64,000 nucleotides of DNA from assembly GCF_045062745.1 (NCBI RefSeq), contig NZ_JBJGED010000001.1:484638-548637 (forward strand), in the 5' to 3' direction. This document shows, piece by piece, positions 1 to 8,624 of this stretch. This DNA is from Paenibacillus_AA sp045062745. GTDB taxonomy: Bacteria > Bacillota > Bacilli > Paenibacillales > NBRC-103111. The translations under genes and the position numbers were made by a program. The notes below the pieces were generated by a model. It ran no database searches, had not been told where the DNA came from, and saw only the letters and a list, made by a program, of their open reading frames with translations. Each line of letters begins with the position of its first letter. Position 1 is the stretch's first letter.

Positions 1-1687
1 CCGGATACCCGTTATAGTACAACACGGTATAAGAGGTTTCGTTCAAGTACTCATTGGCACTACTAAGCACACTGTCCCATAAAGCTTTGGCCGTTTCGCC
101 GGAAGGCGACGGCGTCAAGTCCTGCGCACGGGCCCGAAGCGCCGCAATCTCGGCACCGGTAAAGAACAGCCGCGGATGCCCGGTTACGGCGAGCGGAAAC
201 GCGATATCTGGTACGAGCTTTAAGGAAGCTTGATCGAAGTAGCCGGTGCCGGCATTCGAGCCGCTCGAGTACAGCAGCACGGAGGCGGTGACCGCGTTAT
301 CGGGAGCCGTAGCTTCCACCGCGACGTTCGTCCAGGCGTTCAACGCGCTCACGGTCTTATATTTGTTCAGAACCCTCACGTTCGCGCTGTCCCAAAACTC
401 GATATAATAGCTGAACGAGGAGCCGCTGCTGACATAAACGTCAATGAGCGCCTTATAGACCTCTCCGCCGGTAATCGGAACTTTCGCGCTGCGCAAGCCG
501 CCCGAGCTCGTCGTGCTAGTATCGGTCAGCTTGACGCTGTAAGCGCCCTGAAGCACTTGATCCGTCGCGGATTGGATGCCGATCGCGGAGCTGAGCGGCG
601 TCCATAGCGCCGGTTTGTTGCTTGTTACCGATTCGAACCCGCTGTTAGGCAGCAGCTCCGGAGTAGGCGTTGCATATTGGAGCGAGGCGGCATCGAAGTA
701 GGATACGCCTACATTGCTGGAGCTCGAATACAACAAGAGCGTTGCGGCCACGGCGTTCGTCGGCGCCACGTCTTCCACATTCAGCGAGGTCCAGGCCGCC
801 GTAGCCGTATTGGTCTTCGTCTTATAAGCGATTCGCTGGTTGAACGCATCCCAGAACTCCAGATACAAGACGGAGTGGCCCGATGCGTCATAGGCTCTGA
901 CCGAAGCCTTGAGCGAATTCCCATCGACGATCGGCACTTGCGCGCTGCGCATGCCGATTCCGGTACCCGCGCTGGGATCGGACATTTTCAACGAATACGA
1001 ACCGTCATAAGCGTAGCTGGAATCCGAAGCATAGTAGGCCCCCGGGGTGATCGCCGTCCACTGTGCCGGCAGCCCGCCCGCCACCACTTCGAAGCTGCTG
1101 TTCGGAAGCAGTTCCGTGCTTTGGGTAATGTTCGTAATCGACGCGACGTCGAAGTAGGATATGCCGGTATTCGTGGAATCCGAATATAGCAACAGGGTTA
1201 CATAGGCAGCATGCTCTGGCACCTCATCCTCCACGCTCAATACAGTCCAATCTGCGGAAACGGTATTTTTCTTCGTTTTGTAAGAAATCCGCTGGTTGTT
1301 GGCATCCCAGAACTCCAGGTAGAGGATCGAGTGGCCCGTATCGTCTTTGGCGAACACCGACGCCTGAATGCGATCCCCCTGCCCCACCGGCACGTTGGCG
1401 CTGCGCATCCCAATGCCCGTCGTAGAGCTCGGGTCCGTCAGTTTCAAAGCCCGGGCGCCGGCGTAAACGTTATCGGTAACGGAGGCATAGTAGTTGCCCG
1501 GAGTAATCGCCGTCCATTGGTCGGGCAAGCCGCCGGATACCGCCTCGAACCCTCCGTTCGGGAGCAGCTCCTGACCGGACGCAGCTTGCGCAGCCGGAAG
1601 AGAACTGAACTTCCCAGGCATCAGGGGGAGCAAACCAACAGCTAGCACTGCAACGAGCAATTTGGCCATAAACCGTTTTAATCCCAA
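1..1687 (-). CDS. exported heparinase-like protein with three carbohydrate-binding-like modules (3' end outside window)
   Basis: The reading frame on the minus strand stays open from a TTG at 1687 to the window edge (562 codons). AAGGAG at 1702-1697 lies nine bases before the TTG; an ATG at 1669 is the alternative. A signal peptide (LLVAVLAVGLLPL) is followed by three similar modules of about 145 residues. Each starts with ELLPN(G/S)GFE and contains LRSA/MRSA, EFWD and a closing YFD, as in CBM4/9-like jelly rolls. From about residue 500 a new domain begins with HPRLFFTGAEI, the usual opening of heparinase II/III and DUF4962-type alpha/alpha-toroid lyases. The catalytic part is beyond the window, so activity cannot be judged. 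Third gene of the operon starting near 4356; probably a secreted polysaccharide lyase. Confidence 0.75.
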   Translation of the reverse strand, partial: MGLKRFMAKLLVAVLAVGLLPLMPGKFSSLPAAQAASGQELLPNGGFEAVSGGLPDQWTAITPGNYYASVTDNVYAGARALKLTDPSSTTGIGMRSANVPVGQGDRIQASVFAKDDTGHSILYLEFWDANNQRISYKTKKNTVSADWTVLSVEDEVPEHAAYVTLLLYSDSTNTGISYFDVASITNITQSTELLPNSSFEVVAGGLPAQWTAITPGAYYASDSSYAYDGSYSLKMSDPSAGTGIGMRSAQVPIVDGNSLKASVRAYDASGHSVLYLEFWDAFNQRIAYKTKTNTATAAWTSLNVEDVAPTNAVAATLLLYSSSSNVGVSYFDAASLQYATPTPELLPNSGFESVTSNKPALWTPLSSAIGIQSATDQVLQGAYSVKLTDTSTTSSGGLRSAKVPITGGEVYKALIDVYVSSGSSFSYYIEFWDSANVRVLNKYKTVSALNAWTNVAVEATAPDNAVTASVLLYSSGSNAGTGYFDQASLKLVPDIAFPLAVTGHPRLFFTGAEIAALRARAQDLTPSPSGETAKALWDSVLSSANEYLNETSYTVLYYNGYP

Positions 1688-1725
1688 GCTGATCGACTCC
1701 TTCTTAATCGGTTGGATGTCTTCGA

Positions 1726-2727
1726 TCAATGATTGTACTGGATTAACACGCCGAGAGATTCGCTCGGGAACTCCCGGCAAAACGCATAGGCCCGCTCAAT
1801 GTCCCGGTAATCGTATCGGTGGGTAATGAGCGGTCCGACCCGGATTCGCCGATCCGCCAGCAGTCGGACAAATTCAGCCGTATTCCTCCCTTCCGTCCAT
1901 CGAACATAACCATACGGGTAATCGACTCCTTCTTTCTCGTAATGCGGATCGTACCTACCGGGACCTCCTGCCCGGGAGATGCGAATCGACGCTTCCTTGG
2001 CGAACAGGGCAGCACGGTCGAACGCCGGCAGCGGATCGCCTACGATGACTAGCGTACCGCGGTCCCTCAGCAAGCGAATCCCATCATCCATCAACCTTTG
2101 CCCGCTGCTCCCCGCGCACAGCAGGACACAGTCGGCGCCTTTGCCTCCGGTGATGGCGGCGATTCGTTCCTCGAGCGCTCCCTCAGCCGGATGACGGCCC
2201 GGAAGGCGACTAACTTGCTGCCAAGCGTGGCACCTCCTCTCCAGTACGTCGAATGCTTCGACCTGATAAGCGGCGGCCAGCGCGATCTGAGCGATCAATT
2301 GGCCCAAGATCCCGAGCCCTATAACGGCGGCAACCTCGCCGAACTGCAATCCGGATTGGCGCAGCGCATGAATCGCGATCGCACCTATGCCCGCGAAGGC
2401 GGCATGTTCCGGATCGACCTCCGGCGGTACCGGGACCGCCAAATGCTTCGGTACGAGCAAGTACTCCGCATGCTTCACATAAGGGCCGCCGTAACAAGCG
2501 ACCCTCATCCCCTCCTCGATCCCCTTCACCCCGGCCCCTGCGGCCTGCACGATCCCGACCGCGCTGTTGCCAAGCGTTGTATTGGACTTCTTTTGGATTA
2601 AAGCAAGCTCGGTTCCCGGGCTAATGGCCGAATATTCCGTTCGGATCAAGACGAAGTGGTCTCGAAGCTCGGGAATTTCCGTTTCCAGCAGCTCCACTTG
2701 CCCATTCCGGCTGTAAGTCGTTTTCAT
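1726..2727 (-). CDS. MDR-family (medium-chain) dehydrogenase, zinc-independent type
   Basis: 333 residues. The N-terminal GroES-like half contains AISPGTE, typical of the MDR subgroup related to BchC and bi-domain oxidoreductases. The Rossmann half carries GLGILG near residue 137 for NAD(P) binding. The four-cysteine structural zinc loop and the catalytic Cys of classical alcohol dehydrogenases are not seen, so a zinc-free oxidoreductase is likely. The gene sits 39 bases after the solute-binding lipoprotein and 38 bases before the heparinase-like gene, so one transcript is likely. Oxidation or reduction of a sugar or sugar acid released by the lyase is inferred from position only. Confidence 0.8.
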   Translation of the reverse strand: MKTTYSRNGQVELLETEIPELRDHFVLIRTEYSAISPGTELALIQKKSNTTLGNSAVGIVQAAGAGVKGIEEGMRVACYGGPYVKHAEYLLVPKHLAVPVPPEVDPEHAAFAGIGAIAIHALRQSGLQFGEVAAVIGLGILGQLIAQIALAAAYQVEAFDVLERRCHAWQQVSRLPGRHPAEGALEERIAAITGGKGADCVLLCAGSSGQRLMDDGIRLLRDRGTLVIVGDPLPAFDRAALFAKEASIRISRAGGPGRYDPHYEKEGVDYPYGYVRWTEGRNTAEFVRLLADRRIRVGPLITHRYDYRDIERAYAFCREFPSESLGVLIQYNH

Positions 2728-2766
2728 GGTTTCTCTCCTATCTTTCCTGCAGCCCGTGAACCTTTT

Positions 2767-4356
2767 TTAGTTTTCCGACTTGAATGTAATCGTCCGATTT
2801 AGCGCTTTGCTGACTTGCGCCGCGTAGGAATCCAATATTTTTTTGCCTTCGTATTTCGTCATCAGCTCTTGGCGGTATTTAGGCCAGTTGGATGCATCCT
2901 TTTCCTCGGTTACGATTTTGATCTGAACCTGATTCGCTTGCTTGCGCATTTCCGGCAAGTTCATGGTCGGATCCGTCACGACGCTCGTGCCGATATTCGG
3001 AGTGAATTTATAGGAGCGGATTTTGGCAAGGATGGCCCGGTCGCGATCGGTTTCCTGCGGATCGACATATTCCAGGTTGAGGAAATGCGGTTCGTTCGGC
3101 GCGAAAAACGAGTACACCTTCAGAAAATCGCCGTTATCGGTGATATCTTTTTTGAAGGCATCGGGATTCGGCTCGATTTTGTTGCCCGTTTGCTTGTAGT
3201 GCACGCCGGCTTGACCGTAATGCGTAAGCAGGAAGCCTTCAGCGCTTGCGAGCCAGTCCAGGATTTCGATCGACTTTTTCGCTTTCGCTGCAGAGGTCTT
3301 AACATTGATCAAGAACGGATTGCCGGGCAGCGGGAGCGTGTTGACGCCGGTCTTCGCCCAAGGATGGAACGGCTGCCAATCCACGTTCGGATTATTCGTC
3401 ACTTCCTTCGTCTTCTTCTGCATGCTGTCTGCCGCATTGTCGAGAGCCGCGGTCCGATAGCCCAAGTAGACGATTCCCACTTTCCCCTGCTGCGCCTTCT
3501 CGACTTGCTGGCCCGTCTTATTCAGCAGCCAGTCCGGATCGACGATGTTCATGGACAGCGTTTTTTTGAGGTCGTCCAGCACCGGACCCATCCGAATGTC
3601 GGTGCCGGGGTCGATCAAACGGTCGTTCTCGATGAGGAAAGTCCCGTATAGTCCGTTTTTGTAAAACTCGGGAAACCCGCGCGGGATGGACGTGCCGTTC
3701 CCGACATCGGTGAAGCCGTACGTATCTTTTTTGCCGTTCCCGTCGGGATCGTTTTCCGTAAACGCTTTCATTACGCTGATCATGTCTTCGTAAGTTTCCG
3801 GCATCTTGAGCCCCAGCTTATCCAGCCAGTCTTTACGGATGTAATAGCTCGTGTACAACGTGCGCGTATACGGGACGGGAGCGCGTTTGAATACGTTCTG
3901 CACCTGATAGCTTTTGAGCTCGTCTTCGGTCACCCAGGTCTTGAAATAGTTCGGCATCGTCTTCGGCGTGACGAGGTTGGTCAGATCCATTACAACGCCG
4001 TCTTGGATGTACTTGTTGGATTCGACGCCGTTCGCCATAAACAGATCCGGCGCTTCCCCGCTGCTGATTCTCAGGTTCAGCTTGTTCGTGTAGTCTTGCC
4101 CGTTGGCCATGAAATCGATTTTCAAGTCTACGTTGAATTTGGCGTCGATCGTTTTCTTGATGAAATCTTTATCCGCCGGCGGCAGGGTGGACGTAACCGG
4201 CCCCATAACGAACCAGTCCAATTTGAGCTTCTCTTGCGCGCCGGTCTGGGACGCGCTCGCTTCCGGCGACGATTGCGGCTCGCCGGATCCGGAGCAGGCG
4301 GCTAAAACGGCTGCTGCAACCGTTAAGGCCACCGTAGTGTTGAACCATTTTTTCAC
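2767..4356 (-). CDS. extracellular solute-binding lipoprotein of an ABC sugar importer
   Basis: About 529 residues. A lysine-rich N-terminus, a hydrophobic stretch and the lipobox VLAAC give a lipid-anchored mature protein. Length and features such as VMDLTNLV and DTYGFTDVGN match the large LplA-like solute-binding family common in Paenibacillus. The GTG at 4356 (MKKWFNTT) is preferred because GAGGG lies five bases upstream; an ATG at 4368 is the other option but nearly abuts its Shine-Dalgarno. First gene of the operon running to the window edge. No permease genes are adjacent, so permeases must be encoded elsewhere or shared. The ligand is probably an oligosaccharide (inferred from the lyase downstream). 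Confidence 0.85.
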   Translation of the reverse strand: MKKWFNTTVALTVAAAVLAACSGSGEPQSSPEASASQTGAQEKLKLDWFVMGPVTSTLPPADKDFIKKTIDAKFNVDLKIDFMANGQDYTNKLNLRISSGEAPDLFMANGVESNKYIQDGVVMDLTNLVTPKTMPNYFKTWVTEDELKSYQVQNVFKRAPVPYTRTLYTSYYIRKDWLDKLGLKMPETYEDMISVMKAFTENDPDGNGKKDTYGFTDVGNGTSIPRGFPEFYKNGLYGTFLIENDRLIDPGTDIRMGPVLDDLKKTLSMNIVDPDWLLNKTGQQVEKAQQGKVGIVYLGYRTAALDNAADSMQKKTKEVTNNPNVDWQPFHPWAKTGVNTLPLPGNPFLINVKTSAAKAKKSIEILDWLASAEGFLLTHYGQAGVHYKQTGNKIEPNPDAFKKDITDNGDFLKVYSFFAPNEPHFLNLEYVDPQETDRDRAILAKIRSYKFTPNIGTSVVTDPTMNLPEMRKQANQVQIKIVTEEKDASNWPKYRQELMTKYEGKKILDSYAAQVSKALNRTITFKSEN

Positions 4357-4391
4357 TGTTACCCTCATTCCCCTCTCTGAATTACATCTAT

Positions 4392-4456
4392 ATCACATAA
4401 TTACAAAATCATTATAGTACTCTGGTTCTTGTTGCGTCAATATGTAAAGATGTGAT
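4392..4456. promoter_or_regulatory. inverted operator pair flanking the promoter
   Basis: TGTAAAGATGTGAT on the plus strand (4443-4456) and TGTAATTATGTGAT on the minus strand (4405-4392) agree at 12 of 14 bases. They lie in opposite orientation, one just upstream of the -35 and one just downstream of the -10. The arrangement suggests binding by a dimeric regulator, most simply the GntR/solute-binding fusion encoded directly upstream; this assignment is inference. Confidence 0.5.
4411..4440 (-). promoter_or_regulatory. sigma-A promoter of the solute-binding protein operon
   Basis: On the minus strand TTGACG (4440-4435) is followed after 18 bases by a perfect TATAAT (4416-4411), about 55 bases before the lipoprotein start. 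It is the best match to a vegetative promoter noticed in the window. Confidence 0.7.
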
Positions 4457-4467
4457 TCAGATAAAAT

Positions 4468-4515
4468 ACAAAAAAGCTCATCTCTTCAGGATTCGCTCCT
4501 CCAAGAGACAAGCTT
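4468..4515 (-). terminator. rho-independent terminator after the GntR/solute-binding fusion gene
   Basis: On the minus strand a 13-bp stem (arms 4503-4515 and 4474-4486, two G-U pairs) is followed by a run of T. It separates the regulator transcript from the operon promoter downstream. Confidence 0.75.
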
Positions 4516-4525
4516 CGCGCTTCTA

Positions 4526-5884
4526 TTACAGCTGGGACTCCAATCTGAGGGCCAATGCGTCTTCATCGTCCAATCCGGACCAGAACAACAGCAGCTCTTC
4601 GCGCAGCCTCGCTACCATTCGGTAGTCCATCTTCAAATCCTTGTGGAGCCGAAACGTAGGGATGATATGCCGGAACATGTGATAGTTCGCCACACGGCTG
4701 TCCCGCTCCGGAACGGACGCTTCCGCGACAGGCTTCACGGCGGGAATGCTGAAGGTATGCCGGCTGATGAGCGTTTGCGCTTCGGCCGAGGTCAAGAAGC
4801 GGACCAGCTCTCTCGCGGCTTCCGCATTGGCAGAGCGCGCATGCACGGCAAGCCCCATGACCAGCAGCAGCGTATCGGGCGTATGGAGATGAGGCAGCGG
4901 CGATACATCGAACGCGAACGGTGCGTCCTTCAACATGTTCAGTCCGAAGTATGTCGTCAAGATGATGGAAGCCCGCTGCTTCAGGAGCAACGTTTGCGCA
5001 TCCATCCGCAGACCGCGCGGGAAAATCGCTTCATTCGCCACGATGTCGCGGCAGAACGATAAGCTGTCCATCAGCTTCGTGCCTCGTAAAGATACGGTCC
5101 CGTCCTCTCGCCGCACGAACTGTTGTCCGCTCTGCATCAGGAACGGGAGCCACCGATTCTCGGTTTCGTGAAGAAAGAACAACCCGTATCGTTCCGGCTT
5201 CCGGGTCAGCTTCTCGGCCTGCTCGATAAGCGTATCCCAGCTCCAGCCGCTGTCCGGCTCCAGCAGCCCGCTCTCCCGAAAATGGTCCTTATTGTAACAC
5301 AAGACGACCGGCGAAAAAAGAAACGGCTGTGCCCGCAATACGCCGTCCTGCTTGAAGCTCTCCGTCAGAAACGGGTAAATGTCGCTCCGTTCCTCCTGCA
5401 CCTCCAATGCGGGAAGCAGGCCGTTCGCCGCCAGCTCCTCGAATCCCGGGTATGTCAGCGCGACCACATCGAAGACGCCGCTCTCGACGCAGGATCTCGG
5501 CGTCGTTTCCGGCACGATCGTGGGCTGCACCTTGATATGCGGATATTGGGCGTGGAAGCGGTCCAGCAGCTCCTCCAGCGCCGCATCGCGAGCGAACGTA
5601 TGCGGCACGGCCAGGATGAGCGTCGTATCGGCTGCCGCTGCTATCGATCTAGGGCAAACCCGCGAGCCCACCCGCGGAATGGTCTCGATCCATCCCTCCG
5701 CGGCTAGCGTATCGAGTCCTTTGCGCACGGAATTGATGCTCATGTTGAACTGCTCGGACAACGCTTCTACCGATGGCAAATAGGTGCCAGGGGCATATTG
5801 ACCCGAGGCGAGGCGGCTGCGCAACGTTTTCACCATGTCATCGAAACGGGCGCGAAATGTTTTACGGCTAGGCGTTTGGCTCAT
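4526..5884 (-). CDS. GntR DNA-binding domain fused to a cytoplasmic solute-binding-protein domain (copy 1)
   Basis: 452 residues without signal peptide, lipobox or membrane segment. Residues about 9-76 form a GntR winged helix (PGTYLPSVEALSEQF, NSVRKGLDTLAAEGWI, VGSRV). Residues about 90-450 resemble a type 1 ABC solute-binding protein: a family-1-like opening (ILAVPHTFARDAALEELLDR), PFLFSPVVLCYNK at the hinge and SWDTLIEQAEKLT. The UTRA or FCD domain usual in GntR proteins is replaced by this sugar-binding fold, so the protein probably senses an imported saccharide in the cytoplasm. It lies directly upstream of, and in the same direction as, the lipoprotein operon. Two more copies lie at 9859-11262 and 16380-17774. 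Function as a regulator is inferred. Confidence 0.85.
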   Translation of the reverse strand: MSQTPSRKTFRARFDDMVKTLRSRLASGQYAPGTYLPSVEALSEQFNMSINSVRKGLDTLAAEGWIETIPRVGSRVCPRSIAAAADTTLILAVPHTFARDAALEELLDRFHAQYPHIKVQPTIVPETTPRSCVESGVFDVVALTYPGFEELAANGLLPALEVQEERSDIYPFLTESFKQDGVLRAQPFLFSPVVLCYNKDHFRESGLLEPDSGWSWDTLIEQAEKLTRKPERYGLFFLHETENRWLPFLMQSGQQFVRREDGTVSLRGTKLMDSLSFCRDIVANEAIFPRGLRMDAQTLLLKQRASIILTTYFGLNMLKDAPFAFDVSPLPHLHTPDTLLLVMGLAVHARSANAEAARELVRFLTSAEAQTLISRHTFSIPAVKPVAEASVPERDSRVANYHMFRHIIPTFRLHKDLKMDYRMVARLREELLLFWSGLDDEDALALRLESQL

Positions 5885-5905
5885 CGTTCACGACCTTGTA
5901 TTATA

Positions 5906-5922
5906 TCTGATCCTCAATCAGA
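5906..5922 (-). promoter_or_regulatory. inverted repeat next to a -10 element, possible autoregulatory operator
   Basis: TCTGAT-CCTCA-ATCAGA forms a perfect 6-bp inverted repeat immediately upstream of a minus-strand TATAAT (5905-5900), 16 bases before the start of the fusion-regulator gene. No good -35 is visible, as expected for an activated or weak promoter. Confidence 0.4.
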
Positions 5923-5986
5923 ATGTTTTGTATTCTTTCTGTATCATAGTATATGTGCCGGGGGGTGTCAATGGAGCATGACAAGC

Positions 5987-6017
5987 AGAAAAAGCCCCGC
6001 TCCATGGCGGAGGGGGC
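5987..6017 (-). terminator. terminator of the phytase-like gene
   Basis: Minus-strand GC-rich hairpin (GCCCCCTCC / GGAGCGGGGC, one bulged C) followed by TTTTT, directly after the stop codon at 6034. Confidence 0.75.
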
Positions 6018-6033
6018 CATCCTGCTCCCGGCT

Positions 6034-7527
6034 TCAGTACAAAGATTCGTTCAGCTTCACGACATACATTTCGCTCGGCGTCTCCTTGAGCTGCAGTTCA
6101 CCCTTGTCGTTGTAGCCGTCGACGCCGAAGTCGTTGTCGTTCACGATCGCGATGCGGTCCTTGCCGATAGCCGTGATACCTTCCATCTTCTCGTACGGAT
6201 AGCCGAGCTTCGTCATGTCGACGATCATCTCTTTCGCCACCGGTACGATGCCCTTTTCCTTCAGCTGGCTCACGCTAAGCGATTCCAGGGAGTCGCTCAC
6301 ATCCGTACCGAGCACATTGGTCGCCTTCGAGAAGTCGGCTTTGTAAATGCGCTTCAGCTGCGCGTCCTTGCCTACATTTTTGTCACGCTCATCGACCAGC
6401 AGCACATTCGTATCGAGCGCCGACAAGTCGCTGATGACGACGTCCTTTTGCGCCACATTGACGAATTGCCCGGCTTGCTCCGCCACGTACACGTATTCGC
6501 CGACGACCTGCTTCATTGCGAGATCGAGCTTCAGAATCCGGAGGTTGCGGGAAGCGTCGCTCGTCTTTTTGTCCGGGTTCGCGAGCGGGCTTTGGATGGA
6601 CGCGTAGAGCGACTGGCCGTCCGGCGAGATCGCGACGCCCTCGAAGCCGCGGTTCGACACCCGCTTGCCGTAGACGGCCGGAAGCGTGTCGTACAGCTCG
6701 GTCTTCGCGCCGGCTGCGAGCAGTGCTTCCTTCGCCCCTTGCGGGACGTAGCGCCCTACGATCGTGCCGTCCCGCTTCACTTGCACGAGCGATGGCCGAT
6801 ATTCGTCGCTCAGCCAGAACGTGTCGTCCTTCGGGTTGTAGGCGATGCCCTCGAGATCGAGACCATCCGGGTCGTAGGCCAGCTTGGTCGCCGCGGTCCC
6901 ATCGTAAGGCACTTCATCGGTGTCCTTCAAGTTGGAAACCCCGGTCACGAAGTTCGTTTCGGAGTAGACGTCCTTGACACCTTCCGGCAGGTGCAATTGA
7001 ATCGTCTCTAGAATTTCGATCGATCCGCCGATCGCTTTGATTTTGTAGATCCGAGGGATGTATTGATCGACCGGGAACGTACGCACCTTATCCTTGCCGA
7101 ACTCCCCATTCGGCCCGCGGTCGGCCAGTGTGTAGAACACGTCGGCCGGGTCGCCCGGCAAGTGCGTCAGCCCGGAGAAGCCGCCTTCCTTGATTTCGGT
7201 GCTGCCGAGCTTGGCAGGATTTTTCCACTGGTGTACCGCTTCTACAGTCGGGGACGCCTTCAGCCGAATCGTCTGGTTCCACTCGTCCCACTCGACTTGC
7301 TGGCCCAGCACCTCGCTCAGCGCACGCAGCGGTACATACGTGCTGCCGTCGATGACGACCGGATCTTGGGTCAGCGAGACCGCTTGGCCACCCGATACGA
7401 TCTGGAACTTGACTGCGATAGCCTCCAGAGCCGAACCGGCCGCGCCGACTACTTGCGTTCCCCCTATGGTTAATGCCGCCAACGATATAACGATCCATCT
7501 TTTCTTCAACCTAAAACGTCTCCACAT
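6034..7527 (-). CDS. exported esterase-like phytase-family protein with a copper-amine-oxidase-like N-terminal domain
   Basis: About 497 residues. The start is the ATG at 7527, nine bases after AGGAGG; an ATG at 7536 overlaps the Shine-Dalgarno. A signal peptide (WIVISLAALTIGGTQVVGA) precedes a short copper-amine-oxidase-like domain (VVIDGSTYVPLRALSEVLG, residues about 55-90), common in Paenibacillus exported proteins. The remainder matches the 'esterase-like activity of phytase' beta-propeller family: FSGLTHLPG, ADRGPNGE, DLEGIAYNPKDDTFWLSDEY, NRGFEGVAISPDGQSLYA, KMEGITAIG. Likely a secreted phosphoesterase. The Pho box in front of the gene supports a role in phosphate scavenging. Confidence 0.85.
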   Translation of the reverse strand: MWRRFRLKKRWIVISLAALTIGGTQVVGAAGSALEAIAVKFQIVSGGQAVSLTQDPVVIDGSTYVPLRALSEVLGQQVEWDEWNQTIRLKASPTVEAVHQWKNPAKLGSTEIKEGGFSGLTHLPGDPADVFYTLADRGPNGEFGKDKVRTFPVDQYIPRIYKIKAIGGSIEILETIQLHLPEGVKDVYSETNFVTGVSNLKDTDEVPYDGTAATKLAYDPDGLDLEGIAYNPKDDTFWLSDEYRPSLVQVKRDGTIVGRYVPQGAKEALLAAGAKTELYDTLPAVYGKRVSNRGFEGVAISPDGQSLYASIQSPLANPDKKTSDASRNLRILKLDLAMKQVVGEYVYVAEQAGQFVNVAQKDVVISDLSALDTNVLLVDERDKNVGKDAQLKRIYKADFSKATNVLGTDVSDSLESLSVSQLKEKGIVPVAKEMIVDMTKLGYPYEKMEGITAIGKDRIAIVNDNDFGVDGYNDKGELQLKETPSEMYVVKLNESLY

Positions 7528-7595
7528 CTTGGCCATCCTCCTGCTACGGTCTGAGTACTCACAAGCCCCAGCTTACCGCAGCAGGATTACGGCGA

Positions 7596-7623
7596 TGTCA
7601 AATTCAGGTAAAGAAATTGTTAA
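7596..7623 (-). promoter_or_regulatory. PhoP (Pho) box: three TTNACA-like direct repeats at 11-bp spacing
   Basis: On the minus strand TTAACA (7623-7618), TTTACC (7612-7607) and TTGACA (7601-7596) are each separated by five bases. This is the spacing of Bacillus PhoP-binding repeats. The site lies about 70 bases upstream of a secreted phytase-like enzyme, a logical Pho-regulon member. Confidence 0.65.
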
Positions 7624-7655
7624 GATGCAGGCACGGTTGATGCCGGAACTTAAGA

Positions 7656-8588
7656 TTACGCCTTCACCGGCGGGTACTTCTGGGCCTTGTACGCCTCGGC
7701 GAACGCCGCTCCATCATATCCCGCGTAATCGTCGGGGATGTCGCTCAAAGCAACCGGAACTCCGCCCCGATGCTGCGACAGCTTGGCTGCAATCGCCGAC
7801 AGCTCCACTTCTAAGAGCTGGGCAAGTGTGAGCGGAGGCTCCGTCTCCCCGGCCAGGTACGGCAAAGCTTGCTCCAGCAGCGCCTGATACAATAGAGCGT
7901 TGTTCACCTGGATATACTCGACCTTTTTCTGCGTGACGATGTTGGCATAGAACGGGAGATAGCCCGTGGTGCGTCCTACACTTACGATGCCGGTGCGGCC
8001 GTCCGCCCACGTCAGCTCCACCTGATTCTGAACGGACTGGCCCAGATGCCGCGCCTGGGTTACGCCCGGCCCCAATAGACCGTGCAGCATCGAATAGGCA
8101 TGAATGCCATAGTTGAACTCATCCACGGCACAACCGACGAGCGCATACACCCATTCCTCCCGCGGAATGCCTTGGGACAGCCACGATTGTACCTCCACGC
8201 TCCAACGCAGCGATGAGCCGCCGGTGATACGGGCGCCCTGCTCGTTCCAAGCCAGCAGCTGGCGCAAATCGCGGACCGTGCCCGCCAGCGGCTTGTCGAT
8301 GAAGACGCCCTTGCCCGCTTCCACGAACGGCCGCGCCCGATCCACATGGACATCCCAGTTGCAGCTGTGGATTAGCACCGCGTCCACGTCCTGGGCCATT
8401 GCTCGGACCGAATCGTATACTCCGGCGATGCCGTTCTCACGCGCGAACGTTTCCGCGTATCCGGGCGGGTTCACCGCTCCTCCGTCGAATACGGCCGTCA
8501 CCTCGTGGCCCATGGCTCGGATGGCGGGGAGAAAGCTTTTCGGATGGGACGTATCGAGGTCCACCATGCCGAGTTTCAATGATTTCAT
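7656..8588 (-). CDS. Gfo/Idh/MocA-family oxidoreductase (second gene of pair)
   Basis: 310 residues, GGAGG nine bases before the ATG. The N-terminal Rossmann part is atypical (LKLGMVDLDTSHPKSF rather than GxGxxG). The family lysine motif appears as DKPLAG near residue 98 in place of the usual EKP. The C-terminal half has IHAYSMLHGLLGPGV, a Gfo/Idh/MocA substrate-site segment. Such proteins reduce or oxidise sugars and inositols with NAD(P)H. It follows a canonical family member by 36 bases in the same operon; the pair may perform sequential or coupled oxidation and reduction of one sugar. Substrate unknown. Confidence 0.8.
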   Translation of the reverse strand: MKSLKLGMVDLDTSHPKSFLPAIRAMGHEVTAVFDGGAVNPPGYAETFARENGIAGVYDSVRAMAQDVDAVLIHSCNWDVHVDRARPFVEAGKGVFIDKPLAGTVRDLRQLLAWNEQGARITGGSSLRWSVEVQSWLSQGIPREEWVYALVGCAVDEFNYGIHAYSMLHGLLGPGVTQARHLGQSVQNQVELTWADGRTGIVSVGRTTGYLPFYANIVTQKKVEYIQVNNALLYQALLEQALPYLAGETEPPLTLAQLLEVELSAIAAKLSQHRGGVPVALSDIPDDYAGYDGAAFAEAYKAQKYPPVKA

Positions 8589-8624
8589 GGTCCGTTGCCT
8601 CCGCTCTGGATTGAGTATTTTCGG

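Noticed and set aside
230..1645. Three open plus-strand frames of 125-170 codons
   Set aside because: They are opposite-strand shadows of a continuous minus-strand frame that shows a signal peptide, three repeated binding modules and a lyase-type domain start.
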